Positions 13,453 to 26,170 of a stretch of DNA of 64,000 nucleotides are shown here, piece after piece (the first letter of the stretch is position 1; each line of letters starts with the position of its first letter). A program made the position numbers and the translations under genes. Location: contig NMRB01000077.1 in the NCBI GenBank assembly GCA_002633025.1, positions 283,213 to 347,212 on the forward strand, given 5' to 3'. The notes beneath the pieces are model-generated. The model made no database searches and was not told where the DNA came from. It worked only from the letters and a program-made list of their open reading frames with translations. This DNA comes from Notospermus geniculatus (taxonomy: Eukaryota; Nemertea; Pilidiophora; Heteronemertea; Lineidae).

Positions 13453-14639
13453 AGATGACTTTCAAGGCTTTCTGCTTGAACTTTCGTTTTAACAAATTAG
13501 TCTCAGCAGTGAGTAGTCTTACTGTGGCCAGCATGATACCTTGCATGATGCCCTACATGTCAATGATCATGATGATTAGCCAATCGGAAGCTTTGTTGTG
13601 TTGATCAGTGAGGGATTAAAGCTTGAGGAAAATTGAATTGCGTCGCATCCAATATGTCCAAAGACACTTCTCAAACGTTTTCCGGAATCTAGCTACAAAA
13701 TGGCAGAGATGATATCAACAACTCATCACTGGCGTAACTGATACAGCAATCATGCCTGAACAGTAGCAGTCAGTTACATCAGCCAACAGGATAGAATATT
13801 CATCCTCAACACACTTTCCCTGCACGGACACGGCTACCAGATTGATTTTGTTGAAGTCCCTCCATTTACGAGTTAATATTTCATAGTAATCCTGCTGTTT
13901 ATATAACACACGAGTCAACTATTTGGATGAGGCCACGGCGAGGTGGTGGATTGTCTGTTTTGTGGCTTTGGCTGTTGGTGTGGCAGTGGATTTTAGCTTA
14001 CTTTACCACTGATTCCAATTCATTGGCCCTTTCAGGTCTGGGCCTGGTTGGTTGTCCAAAATAGTATTTGTCTCTAACATGATGTTAGTGCTCTCTTGGT
14101 GTTATCTGGACAGTTTACGGTAGAATGTCACTTCAGCGCATGTCTTGGTTTTTGTTGGAGTGTTCTGAATTCTGTAGAAACAGAACAACTGTCATACTTG
14201 TGCTGCCAAAAGATGGCGCACCGTAGAACATATTCAGTCAATGATAGCATACCTCTAAACTACCATCATCACAACAACTTCCTAGACATATTCATCTGGC
14301 ATTTGCTTGGCTAATAATGCCTCGGACATGATAGGGTACCGTAGGTTTTCTTTCCAAGTGTTGACTGATGAAGAGAATATTGATGTTTTTGGACAGGATT
14401 TTTTCCAGGCTGATGAGATCGTGGATTTTTTGTCATTTGAGTATGTTGTGTGTGTCTTTCATCAGAGTTCTAGGTGAGGAAATAATGCGCATATTGTGGA
14501 TAATGAATCTAAGAAGTGTGGTGAGGAATTAAATACGAAGAAAATATGTCCGGTTTAATCCAGCACTAACCGGATATTTGTCATGTTTTAGGATTTATTG
14601 GTTTAAAGAAATACTGGGAGTTTTGCTGTGAATACAGAG

Positions 14640-14790
14640 TGAGACCTCTTTACTAAGGATGCCTTCAGAACTGACAGAACTGGTCTCAATTGAGAGGTGT
14701 CCTAATTACACAGGTCAAGATGAGACAAAATTGGAGATGGACTTTGATGTCCTCCTGGCGTCTGTCTGTTAAGGGAGGTTCTGCTGAAAG
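14640..14790. repeat. gaggtgtcc dispersed repeat, copy 2
   Basis: gagaggtgtcctaattacac, then gtcctcctggcgtctgtctg and ttaagggaggttctgctg. Same family as 12069-12237. It lies just upstream of the FARP start-codon exon. Confidence 0.6.
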
Positions 14791-15001
14791 TATTACTCAT
14801 GTTGATCATTGTGAAGCAATACAGGAGGAAACCTTCATTTCGGTGTTTCTGTTTACAACTTCGCTGAGAAAAGAACCTGGGGTTTCAAGAGCACCACACC
14901 AGATTGTGCCAAAAATGTATTAAAATGTAACATTTCCTATTTTGTTTTTTTCCAGGGAGTGTACCTGAGCAATGTAGCAGTAGGAGGGGTCAGTCAACAT
15001 C

Positions 15002-15103
15002 ATGAGTCGGCCTACAAGTCCCCCCATGTCCCCCCGCAAGGGCAAATTCATGAATGTCAAGGTTCTTATGTTGGATAATACTGTCACCATCTTCCAGATA
15101 CCG
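15002..15103 (+). CDS. FARP: FARP/CDEP-family FERM protein, coding exon E1 (start codon)
   Basis: First coding exon, 34 residues. The exon begins at 14956 after a strong acceptor (T-rich tract ending tccag at 14951-14955), so 14956-15001 is 5' UTR and at least one untranslated exon must lie upstream, unseen. An in-frame TAG at 14981-14983 fixes ATG 15002 as the start. A short Ser/Pro-rich leader (residues 2-13) is followed by KVLMLDNTVTIFQIP, the first strand pair of a FERM F1 lobe. It aligns by eye with the corresponding MLDD..F.VP segment of vertebrate FARP1. The exon ends in phase 0 at ccg|gtaagta. FARP proteins couple a membrane-binding FERM domain to a Rho-family exchange factor in axon, dendrite and synapse signalling. 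The leader is shorter than in human FARP1. The next exon is 33 kb away. Confidence 0.85.
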
Positions 15104-15285
15104 GTAAGTACAAAATCTCCAAAAATATGTGGTATTTCTAGGGGTGAGAGCTGGAAGTAGCTTCCACAAGTCATTTTTGCTGACCAAAGTGTTTCAGATG
15201 TCTTGAAATGCCTTGTCAGTCCATGGTATGACCCTTTTGATTCCAGGAGCAATTTACAACCAATAAAAAATCCTGTAAACCTACA

Positions 15286-15356
15286 GAAACCCTGTCATAG
15301 GTATTCATTGGAAAGTACTCACTGAGAGCTTTCCAGTGAATACCTATAGAGGTTTC
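15286..15356. repeat. Short hairpin, copy 2
   Basis: Same family as 13377-13452, 183 bp into FARP intron 1. The arms gaaaccctgtcataggtatt and aatacctatagaggtttc pair with a few mismatches. Confidence 0.7.
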
Positions 15357-15944
15357 TCACGTGGCGTCATAAAGGCCACGTTGGCCGTCAAGTTGACCAC
15401 GTGTTTCCTGAAGGAATGTCACGATGATGCGAAGACATAACAGGTTATTTCGTGTGCTGTCTCGTCACATCGGGCGTAGTGTCAATCCACGTGTACCACC
15501 CTATTGACGCCAGTTTGCGTCATTTTGATGGCCAGTCACATGATTTGATGACGTCAGTGGGATTGCTCTATATGATGTGTTTCACTTTCAGGTGTCGTCC
15601 AAGCTGTTCTGCATCTTCTCATTTTCAACGAAATTTACCTTGCTGATGCTAGTGACATGGGTTAAAATGATATATTTTGTTGTATTTTACTGTCGTTTGT
15701 CATCCAGTTGATTGAATCATGTTAGGTTGTCTTGCACCATTGTTACACTAAGAGAGATAAATATCCGTCAGCCTCACCCTCTGCCCGACGCTCTGTGCAG
15801 AATGTTGATGAGGAGAAAAAGTTGAGCAAAACATGAACCAATATATCGTGATGCGGTTTCGGGAGAAATGAAAATGTGGACTATTGTGATAGTTCTGTGG
15901 TCTTGTTATATATATTCTGATTACGGGTATTCATCAACCGCCAC

Positions 15945-16200
15945 CAAAATCATCATCACCACTACCACCAAGATCATTCCCATAATATCACTACAAAAAT
16001 CTTCATCCCAACCACCATGACCACCGTCATTCGCACCATTGACTTGACATCACCATTCATCGTCACCACAAGCATCCTAATCATTCTTCATGTTTCTCCA
16101 TAGCATTGTGAGCATCATCATCATCTACATCATTGTCTATATCAGTATCATTGTCATCAACTCTATTGGCCATGTCAGCAGCATAATCATCATCGTCAAC
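15945..16200. repeat. Degenerate CAT/CAC-rich simple repeat
   Basis: Long run of catcat/caccac-like trinucleotides with substitutions. On the minus strand it translates as the Asp-rich tail of a 93-aa ORF (16362-16081), which I do not accept as a gene. Confidence 0.7.
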
Positions 16201-16834
16201 ATCAGTGTCTGAAGAATAATCCAAACAAAATAAAACAAGTGGAGATACAGTCATGACATCGCCGTGCCATGTATTGTCACCCTGTTCAAAGCCCCTCAGG
16301 GCATCCCTCAACTCTATGTACTCAGTGTTAAAAAGGATAGGAACAGCCTGTCTGGACATCATCCTGTGAAGGTGATTATGTCAACAACAAAAAGTGCATC
16401 TCAGCTACACGTTGTTGCCAACCTTTCGCTGACTTACCTCCACACGACTAAAATGCAAACACAAACATAAAACTGGCAAAAAAGAATGGCCGTGTCACCT
16501 AAGTAGTTATGCCCGGTGCTTACAATATCCCACGAGTCGCTGGCGTATTTACCCGGAATATTTAGTACTTCTGAGCAGCAAGCGGCAGGCGTTTATGATT
16601 CTGGTTGAAATTGAATGAAGATTGGTTATCTATGCGTTGCATACGAAATCTCTTCGGCGTGTGCCGCGATGGTGACTCGGGCTACTTGCCACCGCTATTG
16701 GTAAGGCTAATTCACTGTGCATTACATTAGCTCTCTTATGAGTTATGTGTGTTTATCTGTCTCTGTATGGGCTCGATAAAGTAGGCTATATGGGTTCTCT
16801 AAGCTGAATTTGTTTGGTTAAGTTGATCAGTTTA

Positions 16835-17311
16835 NNNNNNNNNNNNNNNNNNNNNNNNNNNNNNNNNNNNNNNNNNNNNNNNNNNNNNNNNNNNNNNNNN
16901 NNNNNNNNNNNNNNNNNNNNNNNNNNNNNNNNNNNNNNNNNNNNNNNNNNNNNNNNNNNNNNNNNNNNNNNNNNNNNNNNNNNNNNNNNNNNNNNNNNNN
17001 NNNNNNNNNNNNNNNNNNNNNNNNNNNNNNNNNNNNNNNNNNNNNNNNNNNNNNNNNNNNNNNNNNNNNNNNNNNNNNNNNNNNNNNNNNNNNNNNNNNN
17101 NNNNNNNNNNNNNNNNNNNNNNNNNNNNNNNNNNNNNNNNNNNNNNNNNNNNNNNNNNNNNNNNNNNNNNNNNNNNNNNNNNNNNNNNNNNNNNNNNNNN
17201 NNNNNNNNNNNNNNNNNNNNNNNNNNNNNNNNNNNNNNNNNNNNNNNNNNNNNNNNNNNNNNNNNNNNNNNNNNNNNNNNNNNNNNNNNNNNNNNNNNNN
17301 NNNNNNNNNNN
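16835..17311. other. Assembly gap (477 N)
   Basis: Continuous run of N. Open frames spanning it are meaningless. Single Ns also occur at 22273 and 33707. Confidence 1.
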
Positions 17312-17525
17312 AACGGAACCTAGGGTTATCCCTCTGTAGCCACCAAATGCAACCTAGGGTTATCCCTCTGTCATGTCTGTAGTGTAGCCACCAAATGCAA
17401 CCTAGGGTTATCTCTGTTGCCACCAAGCCGACCTAGGGTTGTCCCTCTGTAGTCAACGTACATGACCTACATGACCTAGGATGTGCCTCTGTAGCCACCA
17501 TTATCCTATCCCTCTGTAACCACCG
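17312..17525. repeat. Minisatellite abutting the assembly gap
   Basis: Five or six variable units (35-50 bp) containing aacctagggttatccctctg and tagccaccaaatgc. The array probably extends into the gap and caused it. Confidence 0.8.
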
Positions 17526-18149
17526 CACCAACTTGCCACTCTTGCCTTCCACTCGTACACTATCAACCAGTGTCGATGATTCTGATGGTTTATTACATCA
17601 AATACATTGTGTAAACACCATGCTCTCATTATCATCTCCCGACAAAACATAACGTGTTATTAGTTATGCTAATAGGACAAAAAATTCTGCAGCGTATGAT
17701 ATGGTAAAAACTGAAGTGTATTGCTGCATTACAATAGACTAACTACGCACATGTATGCAGAACCATTGAGATGTAGCAATTAATGCCAGGGCACGTAGTA
17801 GATAGAGTTGCCCCATGGGTACAATAAGAGTAGAAGCCGATTAAACTTTTTGAGATAAAATACGTGTGCAAGATGGGCACTGTCTTTTTCCTCCATGTTT
17901 TTCGTGTAGTATTGGTCTTTTGGCTTGATGTTGCTGTACCATCGAGTTTGTGTCACCTCGTGCGGGTCGCTTTACTCTGCATGGTTGGATATGTTGTCCA
18001 TAATCTTAGGAATCCACGTATTAGAATTGGGCAGAGGACTAGCAAACAGCCTTTAGCAGTGAGAGTGACCCATCTTTACGTCTCAGAATGTTGGGAGCTG
18101 CTTTTCGAAACAACTACCCCTGAACTATTGTATTGTATATTTGTATGTT

Positions 18150-18300
18150 CCCATTGGGGCCAAACCCATAGATTATTGGCCCTGGTAAGTATGGAAAGAG
18201 GCCATCTCAAGCAACTCATGTTCCTCACTTGGATGGGGTCTTTTACTTGCCCTTGCAAAGGCACAGGGTACCGGCTTACTGTCCCTGCGATGGACGCCTG
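18150..18300 (-). mobile_element. SINE-like element, family A
   Basis: ttggccctggtaagtatgga, aagaggccatctcaagcaac and cttttacttgcccttgcaaa match the 49680-49925 copy. The tRNA-like head is degraded. A (CA)n tract follows at 18309-18325. Confidence 0.65.
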
Positions 18301-18861
18301 AACTCTTAAGACACACACACACACACCAAGTTCCCTCGGCTGCCCAAACTCCACGTCCCACTCTACCTCTGGTGGTTTGTGGGGTGAGGACAGAGCAACC
18401 AGCATTCAAATTGGTGGTTAGCCCTCTTAATATCGCAGAATATACCTATTATGACACTGCTAAATCAGTTATTCCCAGCGCACCAAAGATGATAAATCGT
18501 GATTTGGTTTGGACCAGGTATGGTTCCCGCTGGCCTCCTGAGTGGATGGCTTCCCCGATCGATGCGCACCTGGTTGATGACAGTTATTCTAGCAGGATCT
18601 AAACAAGAACCGTCTAAGTCGTATCATTGATCCGCAGGGCAGGAATCGTTAGACGAGTTAGAGATGGCGTGTCGTGATGCTTGGGGAGGGAGGAATATCG
18701 GTAACAACGGCTGGTGTGCAGTTCGGTTCTCGGATTGACTGTCTGGGTGGTGTGGTCTTTTCTGACATGAGTTGCATGCGTCAGGTTGGCCATGGGCGAT
18801 CAATGCAAGATTCCCCCTCTAAGAGAGTGACAACCCTGACAGTCTTTAGGCAGGCAAATTG

Positions 18862-19078
18862 AGGTACTGTAAACCGTGATATTTTCGCGACGCTAAATGT
18901 TCGCAATTTTGGTGATCTACGAATTCGCGAAGAATAAATATTCGCAATTGGAACCCTTCAGCTTCAAAAGAATAATAAGAAGAGTAATTTTCACGTGATT
19001 TATGTTCGCGTTTTGACCCTTGAACGCGAAAATCGCGAAAATAAAACGCACGCGAAAATTTCACGGTTTACAGTACCT
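18862..19078. mobile_element. MITE with AGGTACTGTAAACCGTGA ends
   Basis: An 18-bp TIR is perfect at both ends. The subterminal regions are rich in ttcgcg/cgcgaa on both sides. The length is 217 bp with no ORF. Confidence 0.85.
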
Positions 19079-19685
19079 TGCGATTGCAAGAACCTACTGA
19101 AACACCTGATCCAAACTGACCCTTCCCCTTGACAGGTGATCTGAAACTTTCATGTCCTATCAAATACGTCCGATATGACTCCATTATGAGCCTACTCTGC
19201 CTTCAGTTTGACTGCTCTGAGCCTACTCTATTGTTCCAGTATAACTGCACTCTGAGCCTGCTCTATTGTTGCTCTGAGAGGTAGACACACAGACGAGTCG
19301 ATCGACGCAAGTTTGATGTACGAAGAGGAGTCTGTTACCTCCTCTTTCCAGAATCGTGATCGATATTCGTATTTGTGCTCCTGTCGCCGGTCTCACTTTC
19401 ATAATTAGTGTAAACAACAGAAGTGAGGACAATTAACGCGAGAGTAATGGTGTGTAGATGTTATGGTGGCTCTTGCGTCGCTGGTTATGGAAGGAAATTA
19501 GCTTGAACAACCTTGAGACAGGTAATTGACTATTTTATGACTTCCTTGCCTAATGGTGAGGTGGCGCAACTGACAAGGTGAGAATGAAACTATCTATGCT
19601 GTGTCAAAGACAGATCATAGAGAGTGATGTGTCCTGATGAGGTGAATACCATCCCTGACTGATCAGTAAACCATAACCTTTGGAC

Positions 19686-20300
19686 CTCTGCGATCCGTTG
19701 GGTTGTAGGAGGACCTTGTCACTGCCTTGGCGGTCTTTTGGTAAGAGGACCTTGTATGTCTCTTGTTTCCTGGAGTCCCCTGGGCTTGTAGGACTTCACC
19801 ACTGCTTCTGGGGTTCCCTTGGCTGTCAGATCCTTACGGCTTCTGAAGTGGAATCCCATGAGCTTGTAGGACCTGATCACTTCTTCTGGGCTCCCCTTGA
19901 CGTGTAGGACCTCATCGCTGGTTGTGGGGTCCCCTTGGCTTGTACGAACTGGCCACTGCTTCTGAGCTCTCTGGGCTTGTGGGACCTCATCACTGCCTCT
20001 GGAGTTACCTTGGCTTGTAGGGCCTCATCACTGCTTCTCTGGTCCTCTTGGCTTGTAGGACCTTGTCTGTGCTTCTGGGGCCCTCTGGCCTTTGGACTTA
20101 GTCACTGCTTCTCTGGTCCCCTGGGTTTGTAGGACCTCGTCACTTCTTCTGGGTTCCCCTTGGCTTGTAGGACCACCTTGTGTCTGCTTCTGGGTTCCCC
20201 TTGGCTTGTAGGACCACCTTGTGTCTGCTTCTGGGCTTCCCTTGGCTTGTAGAACCTCATCTCTGCTTCTGGAGTCCCCTTGGCTTGTAGGAGACTTCCA
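19686..20300 (+). repeat. ~40-bp minisatellite
   Basis: About fourteen variable copies of a unit around ttggcttgtaggacctcatc and actgcttctggggtcccc. The ORFs on both strands are array translations. Confidence 0.9.
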
Positions 20301-21135
20301 CAATGCTGCGGTTTCTCAACTGACCCATCTCCTGTACCAAGGATTCAATGGGTTTGTGTTGCAAGTTTGCCAACACTTTGTCTGTGTATGATGAAGAAAT
20401 CATTAAAGTCTCTCACTCATCAGTCATGAAGCTCGTATGTCGAGTGGTGAGTCATCATCGTGAGTTGAATATTGAGAGGTTTGCCGAGTATCCCCATTCA
20501 TTGAAGAGTTTCGATCAACAACGCAAGACAAGTCTGAAATGGAACGTCAAGTTATCATCTGGCTCATGGAGGAAGACTTGACGTTTCAAGGACTAGATGC
20601 GGGTGCTTGATTCGTCCAATTGCTCTTAAAGCTACTTAGAAAATCTGCTTGAACAATCTGAAGTCACTCAGAAAATCCTGGTACACCATGTCTGTAGAGT
20701 GTTTCAGTACACCATTTCTGTTCCAAGACCTCCACTGTGACGATTGGACAAACGTATTCGAAGGTCGCAGGTTCTCGATGAGACTTCGTTCCACTGCGGT
20801 CAATAGTCTTCCAAAGTCTTCGTTCCCCAGCCGATGATGTCATGCTTCCTTCCACTCAGAAGGACATCAATATCTTGCAGTTAAATGCTTGCTTATTTAT
20901 GCAGTCATCTTATTCTGTTCATTTCATTCTGTATTGACGTACTCTCGCCTCTACTTCAACACACTGGTTTGCGCTAGAAATACAACAGACGGTCCTGTGA
21001 TGGTTGGGTAGAGTTATCTGAATGCCCAACAACGGCCAGCTGGTCGGTTCATTCAGGTTTACTTCAGGGGACTCCGCGATTATTGATGCCAAGAAAATTG
21101 CCTCGAGCAATTTATTCCTTTGTGTCTGAAGGCTG

Positions 21136-21345
21136 CCATGGCGGTTTCTTGGCAAGAAAGAACGACAGTTTATCGGCAAGATAGTTCGTCCATCCATGGC
21201 GGTTTCTTGGCAAGAAAGCAACGATAGTTTATTGGTAAGATAGTTCGTCTATCCATGGCGGTTTCTTGGCAAGAAAGCAACAATAGTTTATCGGCAAGAT
21301 AGTTCGTCCATCCATGGCGGTTTCATGCCAAGAAAGCATAGCGTG
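21136..21345 (+). repeat. 59-bp tandem repeat, four copies
   Basis: Units begin at 21136, 21194, 21253 and 21312 with ccatggcggtttcttggcaa. They continue with gatagtttatcggcaagata. The fourth copy is partial. Confidence 0.9.
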
Positions 21346-21865
21346 TTCATCATTGGAGTGTCTGACTCTGTCTCCTAGACATTTCTTTTGTATGCGACTG
21401 CCCGGTCTCTTCTGATGGCGCTTGTGCAGATGACGTCACCACAGAAAAATCTGCCATCTTGATGGTCAAAATGACGTCGTCGACCCACACTTTCTCGTCG
21501 TGGCACACTTTCTCGTTGGCGCAAGTGGAGTGGACATTGACCATGACGTGATCTGCACATGACACACATCGTCATCGACGCCATCATAGTGGACCATCGG
21601 TCAAAAGTGACGTAACAACGAGCCAATGCAGCACAAGGTCTAGCTATTTCAACTGCCTTGCAACCCCGTGGTAACTCGCTGGTACTAGTATTCCCACCTC
21701 CTATTCATCTTCTTGAAGAGTTATCTCAGAGGTAAACCTTGTGGCATTCCTTTTTGGAGAAGGAAAGCAATACCCATCGCAACATAGAAGTTCACTTCAC
21801 CAGAATTCGGACTATGTCAGGCATGTTTGGTTCATTCCTTCATTAGATGATGAAGGTCAGCAGAG

Positions 21866-21945
21866 TGGTGCATTGGGAACATTCTGCCACCTGTACGATC
21901 GCAGTTCGATTCCCGGACAGGCCTGGTGCTCATGGTGATAGAGGG
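21866..21945 (+). mobile_element. tRNA-like SINE head fragment
   Basis: The B-box-like sequence gcagttcgattcccggac follows a short spacer. No complete cloverleaf can be drawn, so this is a SINE relic and not a tRNA gene. Confidence 0.4.
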
Positions 21946-22183
21946 GGACTCACTTGACATTGTGCGCAGCACTCCGGGCACCAGTGGTAGTCCTACATTA
22001 CAAAGGCCTACAAATTGCCGAATACTATCTAAATAGCGAAGTTTAGAGCTCATGGCTCTTGACTCAATGTAAAAAAGTCCCTGAATTTCCCATTCGAATG
22101 CGGTACGTCAGAGATCACCACAGAGGAATTGAGGTGGGATGTTACTGCCACTTCTGGTCGATCAACTCTGAAATATTTAAATG

Positions 22184-22606
22184 ATTATGGTTCCCGATCA
22201 CTAAGATCGGGAACCATATTGTTTTTGGTCATGGTGTCTGTGTGTGTGTGTGTGTATGTGTGTATGTGTGTGNGCCCATGATACAGATAGAGACATGATA
22301 TCACCCATACTTAGGTTATTGAGGCTGCCCATTTTGATTATGCAATGACGTTGATGATCAGATGTCAAGGTCAAGGTCAACAATGAGATGAGTTATTGGC
22401 ATGAGATCAAGTTCTGTGGGATTCAGCTTCGTTGTCCATCAGTCAATGTATCCAGATCTCTGTCACTGTATCCTGATCTCTATCAATGTATCCTGATCTC
22501 TATCAATGCATCTGATCTCTATCAATGTATCCTGATCTCTATCAATGTATCTTCATCTCTGTCAATGTACCGTTCATGTGAAAGTACATAATCGGGAACC
22601 ATACGA
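22184..22606. mobile_element. Element bounded by atggttcccgat / atcgggaaccat
   Basis: The left end is a compact hairpin (ggttcccgatcactaagatc, then gggaacc). The right end atcgggaaccat closes the unit at about 22604. The interior holds a (TG)n tract with an N at 22273 and a 22-bp tandem array at 22441-22571 (tcaatgtatcctgatctcta, about six copies). Confidence 0.55.
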
Positions 22607-23737
22607 CATTTACAATGTCATCTTGTTTTAATGGATTTTGTTGGTTAGCTTCCAGAGGTTTATAAACACCTGTTGATTTGCGTTCAATGGAAGGAGGCAT
22701 AGGCGGCTCGCCTTTTCAGCCTCAGAACACCTGATGGAAGGGATGGACCACTTTGCTATGAACCTTCATACAATATAAACCGCACAGTTGTACCGAAATG
22801 TGCCGGAGATGAAGAACGCAGGAGATTACACAAAACCAGTCTGAGTCAACAACCTCTGTGGCTTTATTTGTAGCTACTTCATCTGGTATTTGTTGTAGCC
22901 CAGAAGATTGTTAGGCAAGCGTTTGGATAATCATCCTAACCCCAGGCTACTGAGGTAGGCTTGAGTCAGATGGGCACAAATACTGCTGTTTTCTGAAAGG
23001 GCTGAGTTCAGGGTTGCTGAGTTTGTTGAGTCTCAAGGTAGATCAACTACCGTGTTCTGCTACCGACTCAATTTTATCAGATATCCAATTGTTTGGAAGA
23101 AAATTTCCACTTTTTTGAAGTAATCCTTCCCGTGTGTATTTCAGTTTTCATGGGCAACAATGCGTTAACAATAAGTGTAAATTGATAAAGGTGAGAAGAC
23201 TAAAATCGGCAGGTGTACCATACCTAAGATAACATTCACTTAACACAGGAGAAAAAGTGAGTTTCTGGTCGAGAGATCCTCAAACAGAAAACAAAAAGTT
23301 CAGTTTCTGATCGGGAGCTGTTTGAACTTGATCACCAATCAGTCAGTGGAGTAATTGAATTGTTCATAATGAAGCCTGTGTCGATTTCAACCTAGTTGAC
23401 ATAACCTGCTGTAGGGCATCGTCTAGTTGATGTATTCCTTCCTCTTACCAAGTTTCCTCCCGGAAGCAACTTCTTTTTCGAAAGTTTTAAATAACTGTCC
23501 TGTTTTTACCAAGATGAAGATAGGATTCTTCGTCTGTAATAAGATCGTCTTGTAGGGGTAAGAATCACCGATCAGGTAAATGATTGTTTGAGGTTCAAGT
23601 GGCACCTGATGTCTTGTTAGAAGAAAACCATATTCTGTGTAATAACTTTTGATAATATAATAACAAGTGGTTTTTAGAGTGCTTTCCACTGTTACTCAAT
23701 CTCAATCACAGTCTTTTCTAGAGTTTCAGATTGTAAA

Positions 23738-23805
23738 GTTCCAGCCTGAAGAAGACCCCGGTTGGGGTCGAAAATTCGCAAATATTCTGGAAATTGACTT
23801 TATAT
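23738..23805. repeat. Solo arm of the cgacccca hairpin family
   Basis: cctgaagaagaccccggttg followed by gggtcgaaaattcgcaaat corresponds to the right arm of the hairpin at 52357-52549. Confidence 0.6.
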
Positions 23806-24054
23806 ACTTGATCAAATCACTTCACATCCTTTCTCCAGCCTCTCCAGAAACCTTAGGCAAAGGGCAGAGCAGGTCATTGAGCACATGCCCTGATCCTTCC
23901 ATTTCAGCCCAGCTGAGAGGACTAAAATGGCAAATGGATCGGGTATCTGGGTATCTCTCCACGGGTCAGCTGCTCTTCTTACCACAGGGCCACCGCTCTC
24001 GCTGTCCGTCTTAGTTGGTTGATCAGGTCGTGTTTGCTGCTTGATGAGGACAGA

Positions 24055-24170
24055 AATAATAACAGGTTTCTATTAAGGTGAAAGACATAGCTTCCTACCG
24101 GACTCGAACCTGCGGACCCTCACACTAAGCAGGCATGAGGACATGTTCTACTGAGCTTGACAACCTGAAC
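24055..24170 (-). mobile_element. tRNA-derived SINE-like element, family B
   Basis: On the minus strand, a B-box ggttcgagtccggtaggaag is followed by tatgtctttcaccttaatag and aaacc. The same B-box and tail order occurs at 39930-40060. Confidence 0.65.
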
Positions 24171-25575
24171 GAGTGAAACCCCAATGGTGCCATCAGGTAC
24201 CTTTGACCTTTCCTTGTCTTCAGGGTGCCACAGGTATGATCTTTTGGTAATCTTCGGACTATGAACCTTAGCAGGTGGTGAGCCTAGCAGTCTACCCCAC
24301 ATCAATCCTCTTGACTGTGCATTGCCGATGTGGTCTTGTGCTCGGGGTACATTCACACGAGCAAGCTCCCACATGGTGCGGTGCCTTTTAAAAAACCTTT
24401 TGCAGTGCAAGAAAACAGCCTCGTTCATGGATATGGGAACGCTTTGGCTGATATCAAAATCTCATAAACCAGTCGTGTTGTTACCCAGTCATCCAAGTAC
24501 GTCTCAGTCCACGAAAGGCTTCAGGTTAAGATAATCAGAATCAGCCATTGTGAGCACCCTCGACTGCCTCTAGGGGACGTGTACCCCATGAAATATTCAC
24601 GGCAAGATTCCACACAAGGGTTTCCGAGTCGAATGATTTCTTGCCCGGGGTTGAGTTCACGAGTATGGACCATTTAACACTTAGAATCTGCGTATATTCG
24701 ATGAAGTATGTCTTGGAAGGCTGGCAGAGAGGAAAATTTGTATGGATTTTGCAAGTTTTTTCCATGCTTTAGCCTTTCTCATCTCCGACTGGGTAACAAT
24801 TCGATTTCTCATGCGATATACTTTTATCGAATCTTCGGTCGACTGACTTCTTTCCTTTCGGCGTAATATATGGCTTTCATTGTGAGTTTTGTTTCGCCGG
24901 TTGTAACATTCACTGGCTGGGGTTATCATGGGGAGCGATGCCATTAACGGCATTCAGAAGAAACACATGAAAGGGAACTTTGTATCCTGATTGATTTCCA
25001 ATAAAAGTCGCTTTTAGTCGAGGAGACTGGGAAGTTTTTCACTGCATTTTTGGAGCATGAATGAAATTTTTGAATCTCGGCAGTGCTTTCAAACGACCAT
25101 AGTTTCAGTCTCCGAATAATCCATACAACGAGGCAACTCATCGGATCATTTGGAAAGCTCGGCTCTCGTTGGCCAGCAGTGGCAATTTCCGATGGTACCT
25201 TTGGGAGGTTAGACGATACCAAAAGCCGCGAGATTCGATAAAGAATCTGCCGCCAGAACAAACGTTGACATGAAAGCAGAGGCAGAATAATCATAATCTT
25301 TGAACCGCACTATTGGTAAATGGCTCAACATTACAGCTGAAGAACACCATTACCATAACTTGGAGGGCTGTCGGAAGTTCTCTTTGCCAATAATATCCAG
25401 CAAACTCAATTGTTGCACCAAATGCTTCATGTCGTGAATGAGTTGGAACTTCTGTTAATAAAGAGACATGGTTGTTGGTGAACTTGGTGCGTTCAAAATA
25501 ATCGCGAGACAAGGCTAGTGTGAAGTGCTTTAGGCTCCCTTAGCATGTAAGGTGCTGCATAAACATGATAAAAGC

Positions 25576-25815
25576 TCCACATTATAATATAATATACGTG
25601 TCACAAAGCACTTCACGTGATTACCCCAGACCCTCCAGAAATCTTTCAGGAACTAAAGGAGCAACTCATTCAGCGCACCGCTCCATGCTTTCAGAACTGT
25701 TGAGAGTACAGAGTAGCAACTTGGCCGGGAATCGAATCTGCTACCTCACGGTCTCGAGACCAGCACTGAACCACTCCGCCTCTGCTCGCCCATGTTCCAT
25801 GGTCCTTTCTTGTCA
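25576..25815 (-). mobile_element. tRNA-derived SINE-like element, family D
   Basis: On the minus strand a tRNA-like head (reverse of cgggaatcgaatctgctacc) leads into a body matching no other copy in the window. Tentative. Confidence 0.45.
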
Positions 25816-25857
25816 GCGAATCAAACCCGTGACCTATTGATATCAAGTGTGATGTTC

Positions 25858-26170
25858 AACCATTGTGCCACCACTCTCCCTTGTGGGATGAACCTCCCTG
25901 TCCCATTGTGACTGACACGAAAATGTCTGATCTAACCTCAAAACGCATCCATGTCCACCATGCACTCAACCGCTGTGCCATACCCTCCATTGTGACCTGA
26001 ACCTCCCCCTCTCCCATTGTGACTGACACAAACATGCCTAACCCCGAAACGCATAAATGTCCAGCATAACCACTGCGCCACCAGGCTCCCTTGTGACCTG
26101 AACCTCCTTGTCCCATTGTGACTGACACGAACATGTCTGATCTAACCCCAAAACGCATCCATTACCACCA
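25858..26170 (+). repeat. ~105-bp tandem repeat, three copies
   Basis: Each unit contains cccattgtgactgacacgaa, a ctaacc..aaacgcat tract and tgcgccacc-like sequence. The 100-aa minus-strand ORF here is a repeat translation. Confidence 0.85.

Larger units (their letters stand above)
1..14955. other. Non-coding, repeat-rich region upstream of the FARP start-codon exon
   Basis: No open frame here shows a recognisable domain or a splice-consistent exon chain. The unseen 5' UTR exon(s) and promoter of the FARP gene may lie here or left of the window. Recognised repeats are listed separately. Stretches in which I see nothing specific include 670-1139, 1364-2482, 2601-3433, 5000-5610, 6760-7565, 7620-8020, 8426-8984, 9277-11218, 11641-12068, 12240-13376 and 13453-14640. 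Confidence 0.6.

Noticed and set aside
16081-16362. 93-aa minus-strand ORF with acidic tail, preceded by an acceptor-like ttcacagg
   Set aside because: The tail is a translated CAT-type simple repeat and the N-terminal half matches no family I recognise; no donor or neighbouring exon was found.
16814-17426. Two long ORFs across the N run
   Set aside because: They are translations of the 477-base assembly gap.
17312-17525. Telomere-like cctagggtta motifs next to the gap
   Set aside because: The hexamer is not tandem; it is part of a longer minisatellite unit.
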